From the NCBI RefSeq assembly GCF_000723165.1, contig NZ_HG322949.1, forward strand, positions 1,260,025 to 1,324,024: a DNA stretch of 64,000 nucleotides, read 5' to 3'. Below, piece by piece: positions 25,627 through 33,816 of this stretch. The translations under genes were made by a program, and so were the position numbers. The DNA is from Janthinobacterium agaricidamnosum NBRC 102515 = DSM 9628. Lineage in GTDB: Bacteria > Pseudomonadota > Gammaproteobacteria > Burkholderiales > Burkholderiaceae_D. Positions within the stretch are counted from its first letter, which is position 1, and the number at the start of each line of letters is the position of its first letter. The notes under the pieces were generated by a model. The model was not told where the DNA came from, searched no databases, and worked only from the letters and a program-made list of their open reading frames with translations.

Positions 25627-27270
25627 ATGCGGATAGCGGACTTGAAAATTGGTACCCGGCTCAGTGCCGGATTGGGGCTCGGCCTGGTCTTCATGATCGT
25701 CATTTCGGCGTTTGCGATGCATAACCTGGGCAAGCTCAATCGCGACACCGACGACCTGGCCACCGACAAGGTGCCCAAGGTGATACTGGCCTATGAAATC
25801 ATCGGCGGCGTCAACGATATCGCGCTGGCGATGCGCAATGCGATGCTGGCCACCGATGCCGAGGCCGTCAAGCGCGAACTGGCCTTGATCGAAGAGAGCC
25901 GGACGGCAATCGGCAACCGCTTGCAAACGCTGGAAAAATTGATCGCCGACGATACCGATCCGAAAAGCAAGGCGCTGTACCAGGCGATGATCGATGCGCG
26001 CAGCCAATATCAAGTGGTACAAGCCGGCTTCCTGAAAATATCCGCCGAGCCGGACCGGCGCGAACAGGCGTTGGCCTATCTGCTCGACAATGTGCGCAAG
26101 CAGCAAGCGATTTACCTGCATACGCTGATCGACCTGGTCAAATACCAGGGCGCGGCAGTGGACCGGGCCAACCTGGAAGCCAGCGACGCTTATCACGCTA
26201 CGCTGCTGATGACGCTGTTGCTGACCGCGATCGCCGGTATGGTGGTGGCGCTGTTTGTGTGGCGCATCACAGTCAGCATTACCACGCCGATGCGTTCCGC
26301 CGTCAGCCTGGCGCAGGCGGTCGCCAATGGCGACTTGACCAGCAGGATCGATTGCAGCACCCGCGATGAAACCGGCGAGTTGTTGCGCGCGCTGATGCAA
26401 ATGAATGACAGCCTGGTTCATACCGTCGGGCAAGTGCGTTCCGGCACCGAGACCATCGCCACCGCCTCTTCCGAGGCCGCTTCGGGCAACCTGGATTTGT
26501 CGAGCCGCACCGAACAGCAGGCCGCCAGCCTCGAAGAAACCGCGTCGTCGATGGAGCAATTGACGTCCGCCGTGCAACAGAATGCCGACCATGCGCGGCA
26601 AGCGAATCAACTGGTGCTGGCCGCCTCCGATTTTGCGTTGAAGGGCGGGCAAGTGGTTGGCCAGGTGGTCGGCACGATGAATTCGATCCGCGAGAGCTCG
26701 GGCAAGATCGTCGATATCATCGGCGTGATCGACGGTATCGCGTTCCAGACCAATATCCTGGCGCTGAACGCGGCGGTCGAAGCGGCGCGGGCCGGCGAAC
26801 AGGGCCGTGGTTTCGCGGTGGTCGCCACCGAAGTGCGCAACCTGGCACAGCGCTCGGCGACGGCGGCGCGCGAAATCAAGGAGTTGATCGGCCGCTCGGT
26901 GGAAACCGTCGAGGCGGGCAGCAAGCTGGTCGGTGAGGCGGGGCAGACCATGGACGGCATAGTCGGCGCGGTCGGCCAGGTGGCGGCCATCATGAGCGAG
27001 ATCGCCGCAGCCAGCCAGGAGCAAAGCACCGGCATCGCGCAAGTGAACCAGGCGATCACGCAGATGGACGCGGTCACGCAGCAAAACGCGGCGCTGGTCG
27101 AACAAGCCGCAGCGGCTACCCAAAGCATGCGCGACCAGGCCGATCTGCTGGCGCAGGCGGTCGGCCTGTTCAAGCTGGAGCAGGGGCCGGCGCCGCGCCG
27201 CTTATCGGCCGCCGCTACGCGCCCCGGCGCCAAGGCTGGCGCGGCGCGCAAGCTGGTGGCGGCAGGATAA
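25627..27270 (+). CDS. methyl-accepting chemotaxis protein (4HB-type)
   Basis: 547 residues. TM1 is at about 12-32, a periplasmic four-helix-bundle sensor at 33-190, TM2 at about 196-216, then a HAMP domain (about 217-270) and the cytoplasmic signalling coiled coil. The hairpin tip [20 protein letters not shown] followed by [21 protein letters not shown] is exact for MCPs. The methylation-helix regions have the usual Gln/Glu/Ala/Ser pattern. The C-terminus ends in ARKLVAAG without the NWETF pentapeptide that tethers CheR/CheB. It relays ligand occupancy to CheA; the ligand is unknown. GGGAGGG at -9 is the ribosome binding site. Confidence 0.93.
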   Translation: MRIADLKIGTRLSAGLGLGLVFMIVISAFAMHNLGKLNRDTDDLATDKVPKVILAYEIIGGVNDIALAMRNAMLATDAEAVKRELALIEESRTAIGNRLQTLEKLIADDTDPKSKALYQAMIDARSQYQVVQAGFLKISAEPDRREQALAYLLDNVRKQQAIYLHTLIDLVKYQGAAVDRANLEASDAYHATLLMTLLLTAIAGMVVALFVWRITVSITTPMRSAVSLAQAVANGDLTSRIDCSTRDETGELLRALMQMNDSLVHTVGQVRSGTETIATASSEAASGNLDLSSRTEQQAASLEETASSMEQLTSAVQQNADHARQANQLVLAASDFALKGGQVVGQVVGTMNSIRESSGKIVDIIGVIDGIAFQTNILALNAAVEAARAGEQGRGFAVVATEVRNLAQRSATAAREIKELIGRSVETVEAGSKLVGEAGQTMDGIVGAVGQVAAIMSEIAAASQEQSTGIAQVNQAITQMDAVTQQNAALVEQAAAATQSMRDQADLLAQAVGLFKLEQGPAPRRLSAAATRPGAKAGAARKLVAAG

Positions 27271-27281
27271 ACTGAGCCACG

Positions 27282-27325
27282 AAAAAAAGCCCGGCTTGTT
27301 CACGCATGCGTGCCGGGCTTTTTTT
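27282..27325. terminator. bidirectional terminator between chemoreceptor and TonB-dependent receptor genes
   Basis: AAAAAAAGCCCGGC (27282-27295) pairs with GCCGGGCTTTTTTT (27312-27325); the loop itself contains the palindrome ACGCATGCGT. T runs lie on both strands, serving both convergent genes. Confidence 0.9.
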
Positions 27326-27338
27326 ACCTTGGATCAGC

Positions 27339-29732
27339 TTACCAGTTGTAAGCAGCCTTGGCGTAGTAATAACGGCCGTTGAAACCGTTCGGCGCGAAGA
27401 TGCTGTAGGGCTGGGTGCCGTTGACGTTCAGGTTGCCCAGCGACGTCACTTGCGCAGGATAGCGGTTGGTGACGTTGTCGATGCCGACGCTCAATTTCCA
27501 GTTGCGGCTCAGCTTGACGCTGCCGGACAAGTCCAGCACCCATTGCGTATCGTAGGTCTGGTCCAGCGCAGGATCGTTTTGCGGTACGGTGAATTTGCCG
27601 TAGCGGGTCACTACGCCATGCGCATTCCATAGACCGAAGGTATAGTCGGTGGCCAGGCTGAGCTTGTCTTTAGGCGAACTGACGGTGGCGCGGTTGATCG
27701 ATTGACGGTCGACCAGCAACAGGCCGTTGGCGGTCAGCAAGGCTGGATTCGGCGCTACGCGTTCCACCGAGGTATTGTTGTGGTTATAGGCGACGGTGAA
27801 ATCGAGCCGGTCCTTGTCCTTCAAGTCGACGCGGTAGGTGCTGACCACATCGACGCCGGTGGTGCGGGTATCGATCGCATTGTTGAAGTAGCGCGCCGCG
27901 CCGACCGGCGAACCCTGCGCCGCCAATTGCGCCTTCAGTGCATTGTTCAGCACCAGATTACTGGAGAACAGGATGCGGTTATCGATATCGATGCGGTAAG
28001 CGTCGATGGTGGTGTTGAAATTACGGGTAGGCGACAATTGCAGGCCCAGGCTGTAGTTGCGCGCTTTTTCCGGTTTCAGGTCTTGCGCGCCGAGCGCCCG
28101 CGCTTGCGGCGTATTGACGGCGAAGGTGCCGGTTTCGATCGGGGTATTGACGCCGTTGACCACCTGGAAGTTGGTGGTGGTGATGGTGTAATACTGTTGC
28201 GCCAGCGACGGTGCGCGGAAGCCGCTCGACGCCGTGCCGCGCAGCGAGACCACGTCGTTGAAGGCGTAGCGCGCCGAACCCTTGGCCGAGGTGGTGTTGC
28301 CGAAATCGCTGTAGCGTTCATGGCGCAGCGCTGCCGCGGCCGAGAACTTCTTGGTGATTTCCGCTTCCAGGTTCAGGTACAGCGATTCGTTATGGCGGGT
28401 ATGGCTGCCGGCATTGCCCGGCTGGAAGCCGGAAAAGCCTTGCGAACCGCCGTTGACGTAGGAATTCAGTTCGCCGGCGCCGATTTCGTATTTTTCATGG
28501 CGCGTCTCGGCGCCCAGCGCCACCGTCAGCGGACCGGTGAAGGCCGCTACCGCGAAGTCGCGCGCCACATCCAGGTTCAGCAGCGCTTGCGAATTTTTCA
28601 GCTTGCCGGCGTAGAAATGGGTCGGGCTGTTGGCGCCCAGCGACAGGTTGACGGTATTGTCCAGGTCCAGTTCGAACAGGTTGCTGCCGTAGTTGACGCT
28701 GGTGTCCCAGCGCCAGCCGGCCGCTTCGCCGCGCAAGCCGGTGACCAGCGACTGGTCGGTCAGCTTGCTGTTTTGCAGCGGCAGGAAACCTTCCGGGAAG
28801 ACCGGCGTGCGCAGGTTGCCGTTGGCGTCGAACGCGGTGCGCCAGGTGGCGGCGGCCGACGTGTCGCGCTGGCCGTAGCTGCCGAAACCGTACCATTCGA
28901 GGTTGTCGTTGATGGTGTACTGGCTATTGACAAAAATGGTGCGCGGCTTGCTTTCGGAGTCGCCGTAGCGCTGGTTGACCTGGCCGTAGCGCGGTTCTTT
29001 CGGATTGCGGAAATCGGCGCCGGCGCGGTTGGTCGGGTCGCGGTCGGTCAAGTCCAGCGCGACGCGCACCCAGCCACGGTCGCCCAGCGCGAAGCCGGTC
29101 GAACCACGGATCGATTTTTGCTTGCCGTCGTGTTCCTGGTATTGGCCGTAGCCGACTTCGATTTCGTTGCCGTCCGGGCCTTTTTTGAGGATGATGTTGA
29201 TCACGCCGGCGATCGCGTCGGAACCGTATTGCGCCGCTGCGCCATCGCGCAGCACTTCAATATGGTCGATCGCGGCCAGCGGGATCGCGTTCAGGTCGAC
29301 CGGCGCCGAGCCGCGGCCCAGCGTGCCGTTGACGTTGACCACCGCCGACGTGTAGCGGCGCTTGCCGTTGACCAGCACCAGGGTCTGGTCCGGCGACAGG
29401 CCGCGCAACTGCGCCGGACGCACCGCGTCGCTGGCGTCGGCGCCGGACGGGCGCGCGAAGTTCAGCGATGGCACCAGGCGGCTCAGCACGGTCGCCAGTT
29501 CGGTCGAACCGGTGCTTTGCAAGTCGCGCGCGCTGATGATGTCGATCGGCGATTCGGAGTCGACGGTGCGGCGGTTCTTGGAGTAGGTGCCGGTGACGAT
29601 CACCGATTGCAATTCGCCTGCGGCAGGGACTTCTTGTTGGGCCTGCGCATACAGCGGCAAGCCGATCGATGCGATGAGGGAAATGACCAGCAGGGCGCGA
29701 GCGGGATTAGGCTTGTTATATTTTGAACTCAT
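27339..29732 (-). CDS. TonB-dependent outer membrane receptor
   Basis: 797 residues. The signal peptide (about 1-32) ends YAQAQQ. The plug domain starts at about 43 with the TonB-box-like VIVTGTYSKNRRTVDSESPI and contains QLRGLSPDQTLVLVNGKRR and VLRDGAAAQYGSDAIAGVIN. The 22-strand barrel ends in an aromatic (YYYAKAAYNW), the outer-membrane assembly signal. It imports a siderophore, sugar, or other large nutrient at the expense of TonB-ExbBD energy; the ligand is not evident, and no STN signalling domain is present. It stands alone between an MCP and pyrD. The nearest energising genes are at 47.8-50.4 kb. Confidence 0.92.
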   Translation of the reverse strand: MSSKYNKPNPARALLVISLIASIGLPLYAQAQQEVPAAGELQSVIVTGTYSKNRRTVDSESPIDIISARDLQSTGSTELATVLSRLVPSLNFARPSGADASDAVRPAQLRGLSPDQTLVLVNGKRRYTSAVVNVNGTLGRGSAPVDLNAIPLAAIDHIEVLRDGAAAQYGSDAIAGVINIILKKGPDGNEIEVGYGQYQEHDGKQKSIRGSTGFALGDRGWVRVALDLTDRDPTNRAGADFRNPKEPRYGQVNQRYGDSESKPRTIFVNSQYTINDNLEWYGFGSYGQRDTSAAATWRTAFDANGNLRTPVFPEGFLPLQNSKLTDQSLVTGLRGEAAGWRWDTSVNYGSNLFELDLDNTVNLSLGANSPTHFYAGKLKNSQALLNLDVARDFAVAAFTGPLTVALGAETRHEKYEIGAGELNSYVNGGSQGFSGFQPGNAGSHTRHNESLYLNLEAEITKKFSAAAALRHERYSDFGNTTSAKGSARYAFNDVVSLRGTASSGFRAPSLAQQYYTITTTNFQVVNGVNTPIETGTFAVNTPQARALGAQDLKPEKARNYSLGLQLSPTRNFNTTIDAYRIDIDNRILFSSNLVLNNALKAQLAAQGSPVGAARYFNNAIDTRTTGVDVVSTYRVDLKDKDRLDFTVAYNHNNTSVERVAPNPALLTANGLLLVDRQSINRATVSSPKDKLSLATDYTFGLWNAHGVVTRYGKFTVPQNDPALDQTYDTQWVLDLSGSVKLSRNWKLSVGIDNVTNRYPAQVTSLGNLNVNGTQPYSIFAPNGFNGRYYYAKAAYNW

Positions 29733-30081
29733 CAGAAAAATCTCTTCATTCAGTTAATGTATCGGAGTGCGGTATCGGTGTGCGCAGGTCGAATGACCCG
29801 ATGAAAAATAGCTTAACAGCGCCGACTTTGACGGCTTACGAATGGTTCCGAGTATTGTTATGCAATAAGCGGATATGGTTGGCTATTTTTACGTGTATGT
29901 CGCATATAGCCCTGCTGACAAGCATACGGCCTGCCTGCCGCCTGAGACAATAAGCCAATGTTATTCAATGAATGATGTTGTAAAAAGGAGACTCGTTGCC
30001 CCGGCATGGTGCGCAAATGCGCGCCATGCACCGGCTTGGCGCTCCAGTCTGGGGCGTGGCCGGTGCGTTTTTGCAGGGTTT
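29733..30081. other. gene-free stretch between TonB-dependent receptor and pyrD
   Basis: This 349-bp region should hold the receptor promoter (minus strand). On the plus strand it contains two overlapping strong hairpins and a terminator (30001-30072). There is also AAAAAGGAGACTCGTTG at 29982-29998, a good ribosome binding site before a TTG that opens a short unrecognised frame. See the ncRNA candidate. Confidence 0.5.
30001..30072 (+). ncRNA. candidate small RNA 3' end: two mutually exclusive hairpins and a terminator
   Basis: Hairpin A (30001-30034) pairs GCATGGTGCGC with GCGCGCCATGC around AAAT, with one wobble. Hairpin B (30028-30066) pairs GCACCGGC with GCCGGTGC and GCGCTCC with GGGGCGT, followed by GTTTTT at 30067-30072. 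A and B share 30028-30034, so only one can form fully. B terminates plus-strand transcription only, although both flanking genes are on the minus strand. The 5' end and promoter are not defined; a weak TTGACG/TATTGT pair with 19-nt spacing lies at 29828-29858. Confidence 0.35.
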
Positions 30082-31122
30082 TTATTTGCCGCGCAGCGCC
30101 GCCGCGCAATCGGCCACCAGCGCCGGGCCGGCGTAGATCAAGCCGCTGTATAACTGCACCAGGCTGGCGCCGTTTTCCAGCTTGGCGGCCGCGTCGGCGC
30201 CGCGCATGATGCCGCCGACGCCGATGATCGGCAGCGCATCGCCCAGTTCCGCCTTCAGCAGGCGGATCACGCTATTCGACAGTTCGAACACCGGCGCGCC
30301 GGACAGGCCGCCCGCTTCGGCGCCGTGCTGCATGCCTTCCACCGCGCTGCGGCTCAAGGTGGTGTTGGTGGCGATCACGCCATCGATTTTATGGCGCAGC
30401 AGCGAGTCGGCGATGTTCTTGACTTGTTCGCCGTCGATGTCCGGCGCGATCTTGAGCGTCAGCGGCACGTAGCGCCGGTGCCGCTCGGCCAGCCGCGATT
30501 GCGCGTCCTTCAATTGCGACAGCAGCGCGTCGAGTTCCGACGCGCCCTGCAACTGGCGCAGGTTCTTGGTGTTCGGCGACGAGATATTCACCGTCACATA
30601 ACTGGCGTAAGGGTAGACTTTTTCCAGGCAATGCAGGTAATCGTCGGCCGCGCGCTCGATCGGCGTATCGGCGTTCTTGCCGATGTTCAGGCCCAGCACG
30701 CCTTCGCGGTTCTGGTAAAACTTCGACGCCTGCACATTGCGGACAAACGCGTCCACGCCGCCATTGTTAAAGCCCATGCGGTTGATGATGCCTTGCGCCT
30801 GCGGCAGGCGGAACATGCGCGGTTGCGGATTGCCGGGCTGGGCGCGCGGCGTCACGGTGCCCACTTCGATCGAGCCGAAACCGAGGCCGGCCAGCGCATC
30901 GATGAAGGCGCCATCCTTGTCCAGGCCGGCGGCCAGGCCGACCGGATTCGGGAAGGTGATGCCCATCACGTTGCGCGGATCGGCCGCCGGTTTCTTGATC
31001 AAGCCGGTCAGGCCCAGCGCGCTAGCGCGTTTCAGGGCGGGCAGCGCAAAATGGTGGGCGGCTTCGGCATCCATCGAAAACAGCAGGGGACGGGCCAGGG
31101 AATACAGGAATTTTTGGGACAT
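30082..31122 (-). CDS. pyrD: dihydroorotate dehydrogenase (quinone), class 2
   Basis: 346 residues. The amphipathic N-terminal helices ([20 protein letters not shown]) dock on the membrane. The FMN/orotate barrel contains [22 protein letters not shown], the class 2 catalytic Ser region [17 protein letters not shown], and the phosphate loop IGVGGIMRG. It oxidises dihydroorotate to orotate with ubiquinone in pyrimidine synthesis. It is the last gene of the aat-bpt-pyrD cluster, 131 nt after bpt, a conserved order in Burkholderiales. Confidence 0.95.
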   Translation of the reverse strand: MSQKFLYSLARPLLFSMDAEAAHHFALPALKRASALGLTGLIKKPAADPRNVMGITFPNPVGLAAGLDKDGAFIDALAGLGFGSIEVGTVTPRAQPGNPQPRMFRLPQAQGIINRMGFNNGGVDAFVRNVQASKFYQNREGVLGLNIGKNADTPIERAADDYLHCLEKVYPYASYVTVNISSPNTKNLRQLQGASELDALLSQLKDAQSRLAERHRRYVPLTLKIAPDIDGEQVKNIADSLLRHKIDGVIATNTTLSRSAVEGMQHGAEAGGLSGAPVFELSNSVIRLLKAELGDALPIIGVGGIMRGADAAAKLENGASLVQLYSGLIYAGPALVADCAAALRGK

Positions 31123-31253
31123 GGATGTGCTCTTGTTGGGGGCGGACGCCGTGCGCGACGAGGCCGGGCCGCTGTTGAATTTGCGCTATTTTACAGTGCG
31201 GCGCCTGCCTTGCGCTGGCCGCGCCCCGGCGCCGTTCCGAAAGGACACCGGGC

Positions 31254-31976
31254 TTACATCACCTTCCACTGGCCCTTGGTGCGGGCTTCCAGCGGCGCGA
31301 AGTTGATCTTGTAAGCCATCTTCGGGCTTTGTGCGATCCAGTAGCCGAGGTAGACGTAGGGCAGCTGCAATTCGCGCGCCTGGGCGATTTGCCACATCAC
31401 GTTATAAGTGCCGTACGATGCGCCGGGCACGTCCGGGTCGAAGAAGGTGTACACCGACGACAGGCCGTCGGCCAGCACGTCGATGATGCTGACCATGCGC
31501 AGCGCGCCGTCCGGTTCGCGGAATTCCACCAGCCGCGTATTGACCCGGCTTTGCAGCAGGAATTGCGAATATTGTTCGCGGCTGTCCTGGTCCATGCCGC
31601 CGCCGGCGTGGCGCGTGCTCTGGTAGCGCAGGTAGAGCTCGTAGTGTTCATCGATGAAGGTCAGGCTGGCGACGCTGGTTTGCAGCGTGCCGTGCCTGGC
31701 CCAGGCGCGGCGCTGTGCGCGGCTGGGCGCGAACTCGCCGGCCACCACGCGCACCGGGATGCAGGCCTGGCAGCCGTCGCAATACGGCCGGTAGGTAAAA
31801 ATGCCGCTGCGCCGGAAACCGTTGCGCACCAATTCCGAATACACGTCGGTATTGATCAAATGGGCAGGCGTGGCCACCTGCGAGCGTGCCTGGCGGTCGT
31901 CCAGGTAGCTGCACGGGTAGGGCGCAGTCGTATAAAACTGCAGCGTGGCGAAGGGCAGGTCGTTAAGTTGCGTCAT
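31254..31976 (-). CDS. bpt: aspartate/glutamate leucyltransferase (bacterial arginyltransferase-like)
   Basis: 240 residues. The N-terminal domain [20 protein letters not shown] and the cysteine motif [13 protein letters not shown] are typical of ATE1/Bpt, and the C-terminal GNAT-like domain holds [16 protein letters not shown]. Bpt attaches Leu from Leu-tRNA to proteins with N-terminal Asp or Glu, marking them for ClpS/ClpAP. It stands directly after aat, so the N-degron tagging enzymes are co-expressed. Confidence 0.93.
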   Translation of the reverse strand: MTQLNDLPFATLQFYTTAPYPCSYLDDRQARSQVATPAHLINTDVYSELVRNGFRRSGIFTYRPYCDGCQACIPVRVVAGEFAPSRAQRRAWARHGTLQTSVASLTFIDEHYELYLRYQSTRHAGGGMDQDSREQYSQFLLQSRVNTRLVEFREPDGALRMVSIIDVLADGLSSVYTFFDPDVPGASYGTYNVMWQIAQARELQLPYVYLGYWIAQSPKMAYKINFAPLEARTKGQWKVM

Positions 31977-32043
31977 GCAGGTCCTGTCGTTGCAATTACG
32001 GCAATTTCGGCAATGGTTGTCCTTGGCTCTATCATAGCGTGTT

Positions 32044-32772
32044 TTATGCCGGGCTTGCGGCGGGCGCCGTGGTTTGCCACGCGTCGATTTGCGGCTGCCG
32101 GATCGCCGCGGACAGGTGCGCCAGAAAGCGCTGGCGCGAAATCGGCGCCGCCCCCAGCGACGCCAGATGGGCCGTCTCTTGCTGGCAATCGATCATCTGC
32201 ACGCCGTGCGCCGCCAGGAAACGGACCAGATGAACCAGCGCGATCTTGGAACCGTCGCTGACCCTGGCGAACATCGATTCGCCGTAAAACATGCGGCCGA
32301 TCGACACGCCGTAAGCGCCGCCGACCAATTCCCCGTCGAGCCACAATTCCGACGAATGGGCGTAGCCGAGCCGGTGCAGGCCGGTGTAGCCGGCGATGAT
32401 CTGGTCCGAAATCCAGGTGCCTGGACCATCCTTGCGCGGCGCGGCGCAGGCCCGCATCACGGCCTCGAAATCGCCGTCGAAGCGCAATTGCCAGCGGCCG
32501 TCGGTGGCCGCGCTGCGCTCGACCTTGCGCACGGCTTTTTTCAGGCTGTCGGAGATGCGGAAATTCTCTGTCATCAGCACCATGCGCGGGTCGGTACTCC
32601 ACCACAGGATAGGCTGGCCTTCGGAAAACCACGGGAAAATCCCGTGCCGGTAGGCCGCCAGCAAGCGTTGCGGCGACAGGTCGGCGCCGGCCGCCAGCAG
32701 GCCGGGCGCTTCACCGGTCAGTGCTGTCGAGACGTCGGGAAACGGCGTGTCGGAATCGAGCCAGGGTATCAT
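32044..32772 (-). CDS. aat: leucyl/phenylalanyl-tRNA--protein transferase
   Basis: 242 residues with [32 protein letters not shown] N-terminus (about 11-38). Core motifs are [19 protein letters not shown] and [25 protein letters not shown]. It adds Leu or Phe to N-terminal Arg/Lys of proteins (bacterial N-end rule). It is adjacent to bpt (67-nt gap) and downstream of the Nudix gene (52-nt gap), probably one transcript. Confidence 0.95.
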   Translation of the reverse strand: MIPWLDSDTPFPDVSTALTGEAPGLLAAGADLSPQRLLAAYRHGIFPWFSEGQPILWWSTDPRMVLMTENFRISDSLKKAVRKVERSAATDGRWQLRFDGDFEAVMRACAAPRKDGPGTWISDQIIAGYTGLHRLGYAHSSELWLDGELVGGAYGVSIGRMFYGESMFARVSDGSKIALVHLVRFLAAHGVQMIDCQQETAHLASLGAAPISRQRFLAHLSAAIRQPQIDAWQTTAPAASPA

Positions 32773-32824
32773 CGCTGCCTATGCTTGCTGATTGTGCGGA
32801 TAGCGCTTGGCATCGGCATCGGTC

Positions 32825-33400
32825 TCAGTCGGCCGCGCGCGCCATCGGCCGGGTCACGTCCTGGGTATGGAAACCGTAGCTGCCGCCTTCCCGTATTTTG
32901 ATACGGTCGGCAAAGAACAGTTCCAGCGTCAGGCGGATGGTCGGGAAGGCCAGATCGTCCCACGGAATTTCGGCTTCGCTGAACATTTGCACGTCCAGGC
33001 TTTCGATGCCGGGCGCAAAATCGAGGTTGCGTAGCCGGGCCAGGTAAAACAGGTGCACCTGGTGCACGCGTTGCACATTGAGCAGCGAAAACAGCGGCCC
33101 CAGCTCGATATTCGCGCCGGCCTCCTCGACCGTTTCGCGCAGCGCCGCATCGGACGTGGTTTCATCGTTTTCCATGAAGCCCGCCGGCAGCGTCCAGTAA
33201 CCGTAGCGCGGTTCGATGGCGCGCTTGCACAGCAGGACCTGCAGCTGGCCGTCCTGTTCCCAGACCGGGATCGAACCGATCACCATCTTCGGATTCTGGT
33301 AATGGATCGCTTCGCAATGGGCGCAGACGTAGCGCGGCCGGTTATCGCCGGCAGGGATGGACAGGGCGACCGGATGGGCGCATTCGGAACAGAATTTCAT
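32825..33400 (-). CDS. Nudix hydrolase with N-terminal zinc ribbon
   Basis: 191 residues from ATG 33400; a GTG two codons upstream is possible. The zinc ribbon CSECAHPV...YVCAHC is at residues 4-29. The Nudix box GFMENDETTSDAALRETVEEAGAN is complete for the pattern GX5EX7REVEEXG. It resembles NADH pyrophosphatase NudC in having a zinc ribbon but is shorter and lacks NudC's N-terminal domain. It hydrolyses a nucleoside diphosphate derivative of unknown identity. It leads the nudix-aat-bpt-pyrD group. Confidence 0.9.
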   Translation of the reverse strand: MKFCSECAHPVALSIPAGDNRPRYVCAHCEAIHYQNPKMVIGSIPVWEQDGQLQVLLCKRAIEPRYGYWTLPAGFMENDETTSDAALRETVEEAGANIELGPLFSLLNVQRVHQVHLFYLARLRNLDFAPGIESLDVQMFSEAEIPWDDLAFPTIRLTLELFFADRIKIREGGSYGFHTQDVTRPMARAAD

Positions 33401-33551
33401 GGGCACGGACTGTAATCAATGGTGTGCTTACTTTACACCGATTGATGCGCTTGTGGAGCAATCCTCGCTGCGGCCGCGATGAGATTGAGACCGGCTCTTG
33501 AGCCAGCTCATCCATTAGACCGTTCTATGACGGACGAAATTGGCATAGGGA

Positions 33552-33580
33552 TTGCCTAAGCCGGCAATCTGCCCTATAAT
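33552..33580 (+). promoter_or_regulatory. sigma70 promoter of tRNA-fMet
   Basis: TTGCCT (33552-33557), a 17-nt spacer and a consensus TATAAT (33575-33580) end 13 nt before the mature tRNA 5' end. Confidence 0.8.
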
Positions 33581-33593
33581 AGCAACATACAGA

Positions 33594-33670
33594 CGCGGGG
33601 TGGAGCAGTCTGGCAGCTCGTCGGGCTCATAACCCGAAGGTCACAGGTTCAAATCCTGTCCCCGCAACCA
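33594..33670 (+). tRNA. initiator tRNA-Met (CAT)
   Basis: 77 nt with encoded ACCA. The acceptor CGCGGGG/CCCCGCA has the C1-A72 mismatch diagnostic of initiator tRNA. The anticodon stem has three G-C pairs next to the loop (GGG CTCATAA CCC), the P-site signature. The T-arm AGGTTCAAATCCT is normal. It is a single-gene transcript with its own promoter and terminator. Confidence 0.97.
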
Positions 33671-33676
33671 GATTTG

Positions 33677-33712
33677 AAAGCGTTGATTCTTGCAAGGGAA
33701 TCAGCGCTTTTT
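33677..33712 (+). terminator. Rho-independent terminator of tRNA-fMet
   Basis: A 13-bp stem with one G-T wobble (33677-33689 with 33698-33710), 8-nt loop, ending in TTTTT. Confidence 0.88.
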
Positions 33713-33742
33713 CAATTTCCGTGCCAATTTCTTCTATATAAG

Positions 33743-33780
33743 AAAAAAAGCCCGGCGCATCAAGCTGGGCGCCGGGCTTT
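33743..33780 (-). terminator. Rho-independent terminator of the molybdenum hydroxylase operon
   Basis: AAAGCCCGGCGC (33747-33758) pairs with GCGCCGGGCTTT (33769-33780). The T run lies on the minus strand, 37 nt after the stop at 33817. Confidence 0.88.
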
Positions 33781-33816
33781 GCTTGCAGGATTTAATTCAA
33801 TCCGCTTGCCTCAACC

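Noticed and set aside
27702..29726. 674-codon plus-strand open frame opposite the TonB-dependent receptor
   Set aside because: Composition (Arg, Val, Gly, Gln) and absence of a start context mark it as the antisense shadow of the receptor gene.
29996..30160. short TTG-initiated frame (MPRHGAQMRAMHRLG...) with a good ribosome binding site
   Set aside because: It runs through both hairpins and the terminator and into the pyrD 3' end antisense, and it resembles no known protein; kept only as part of the small-RNA finding.
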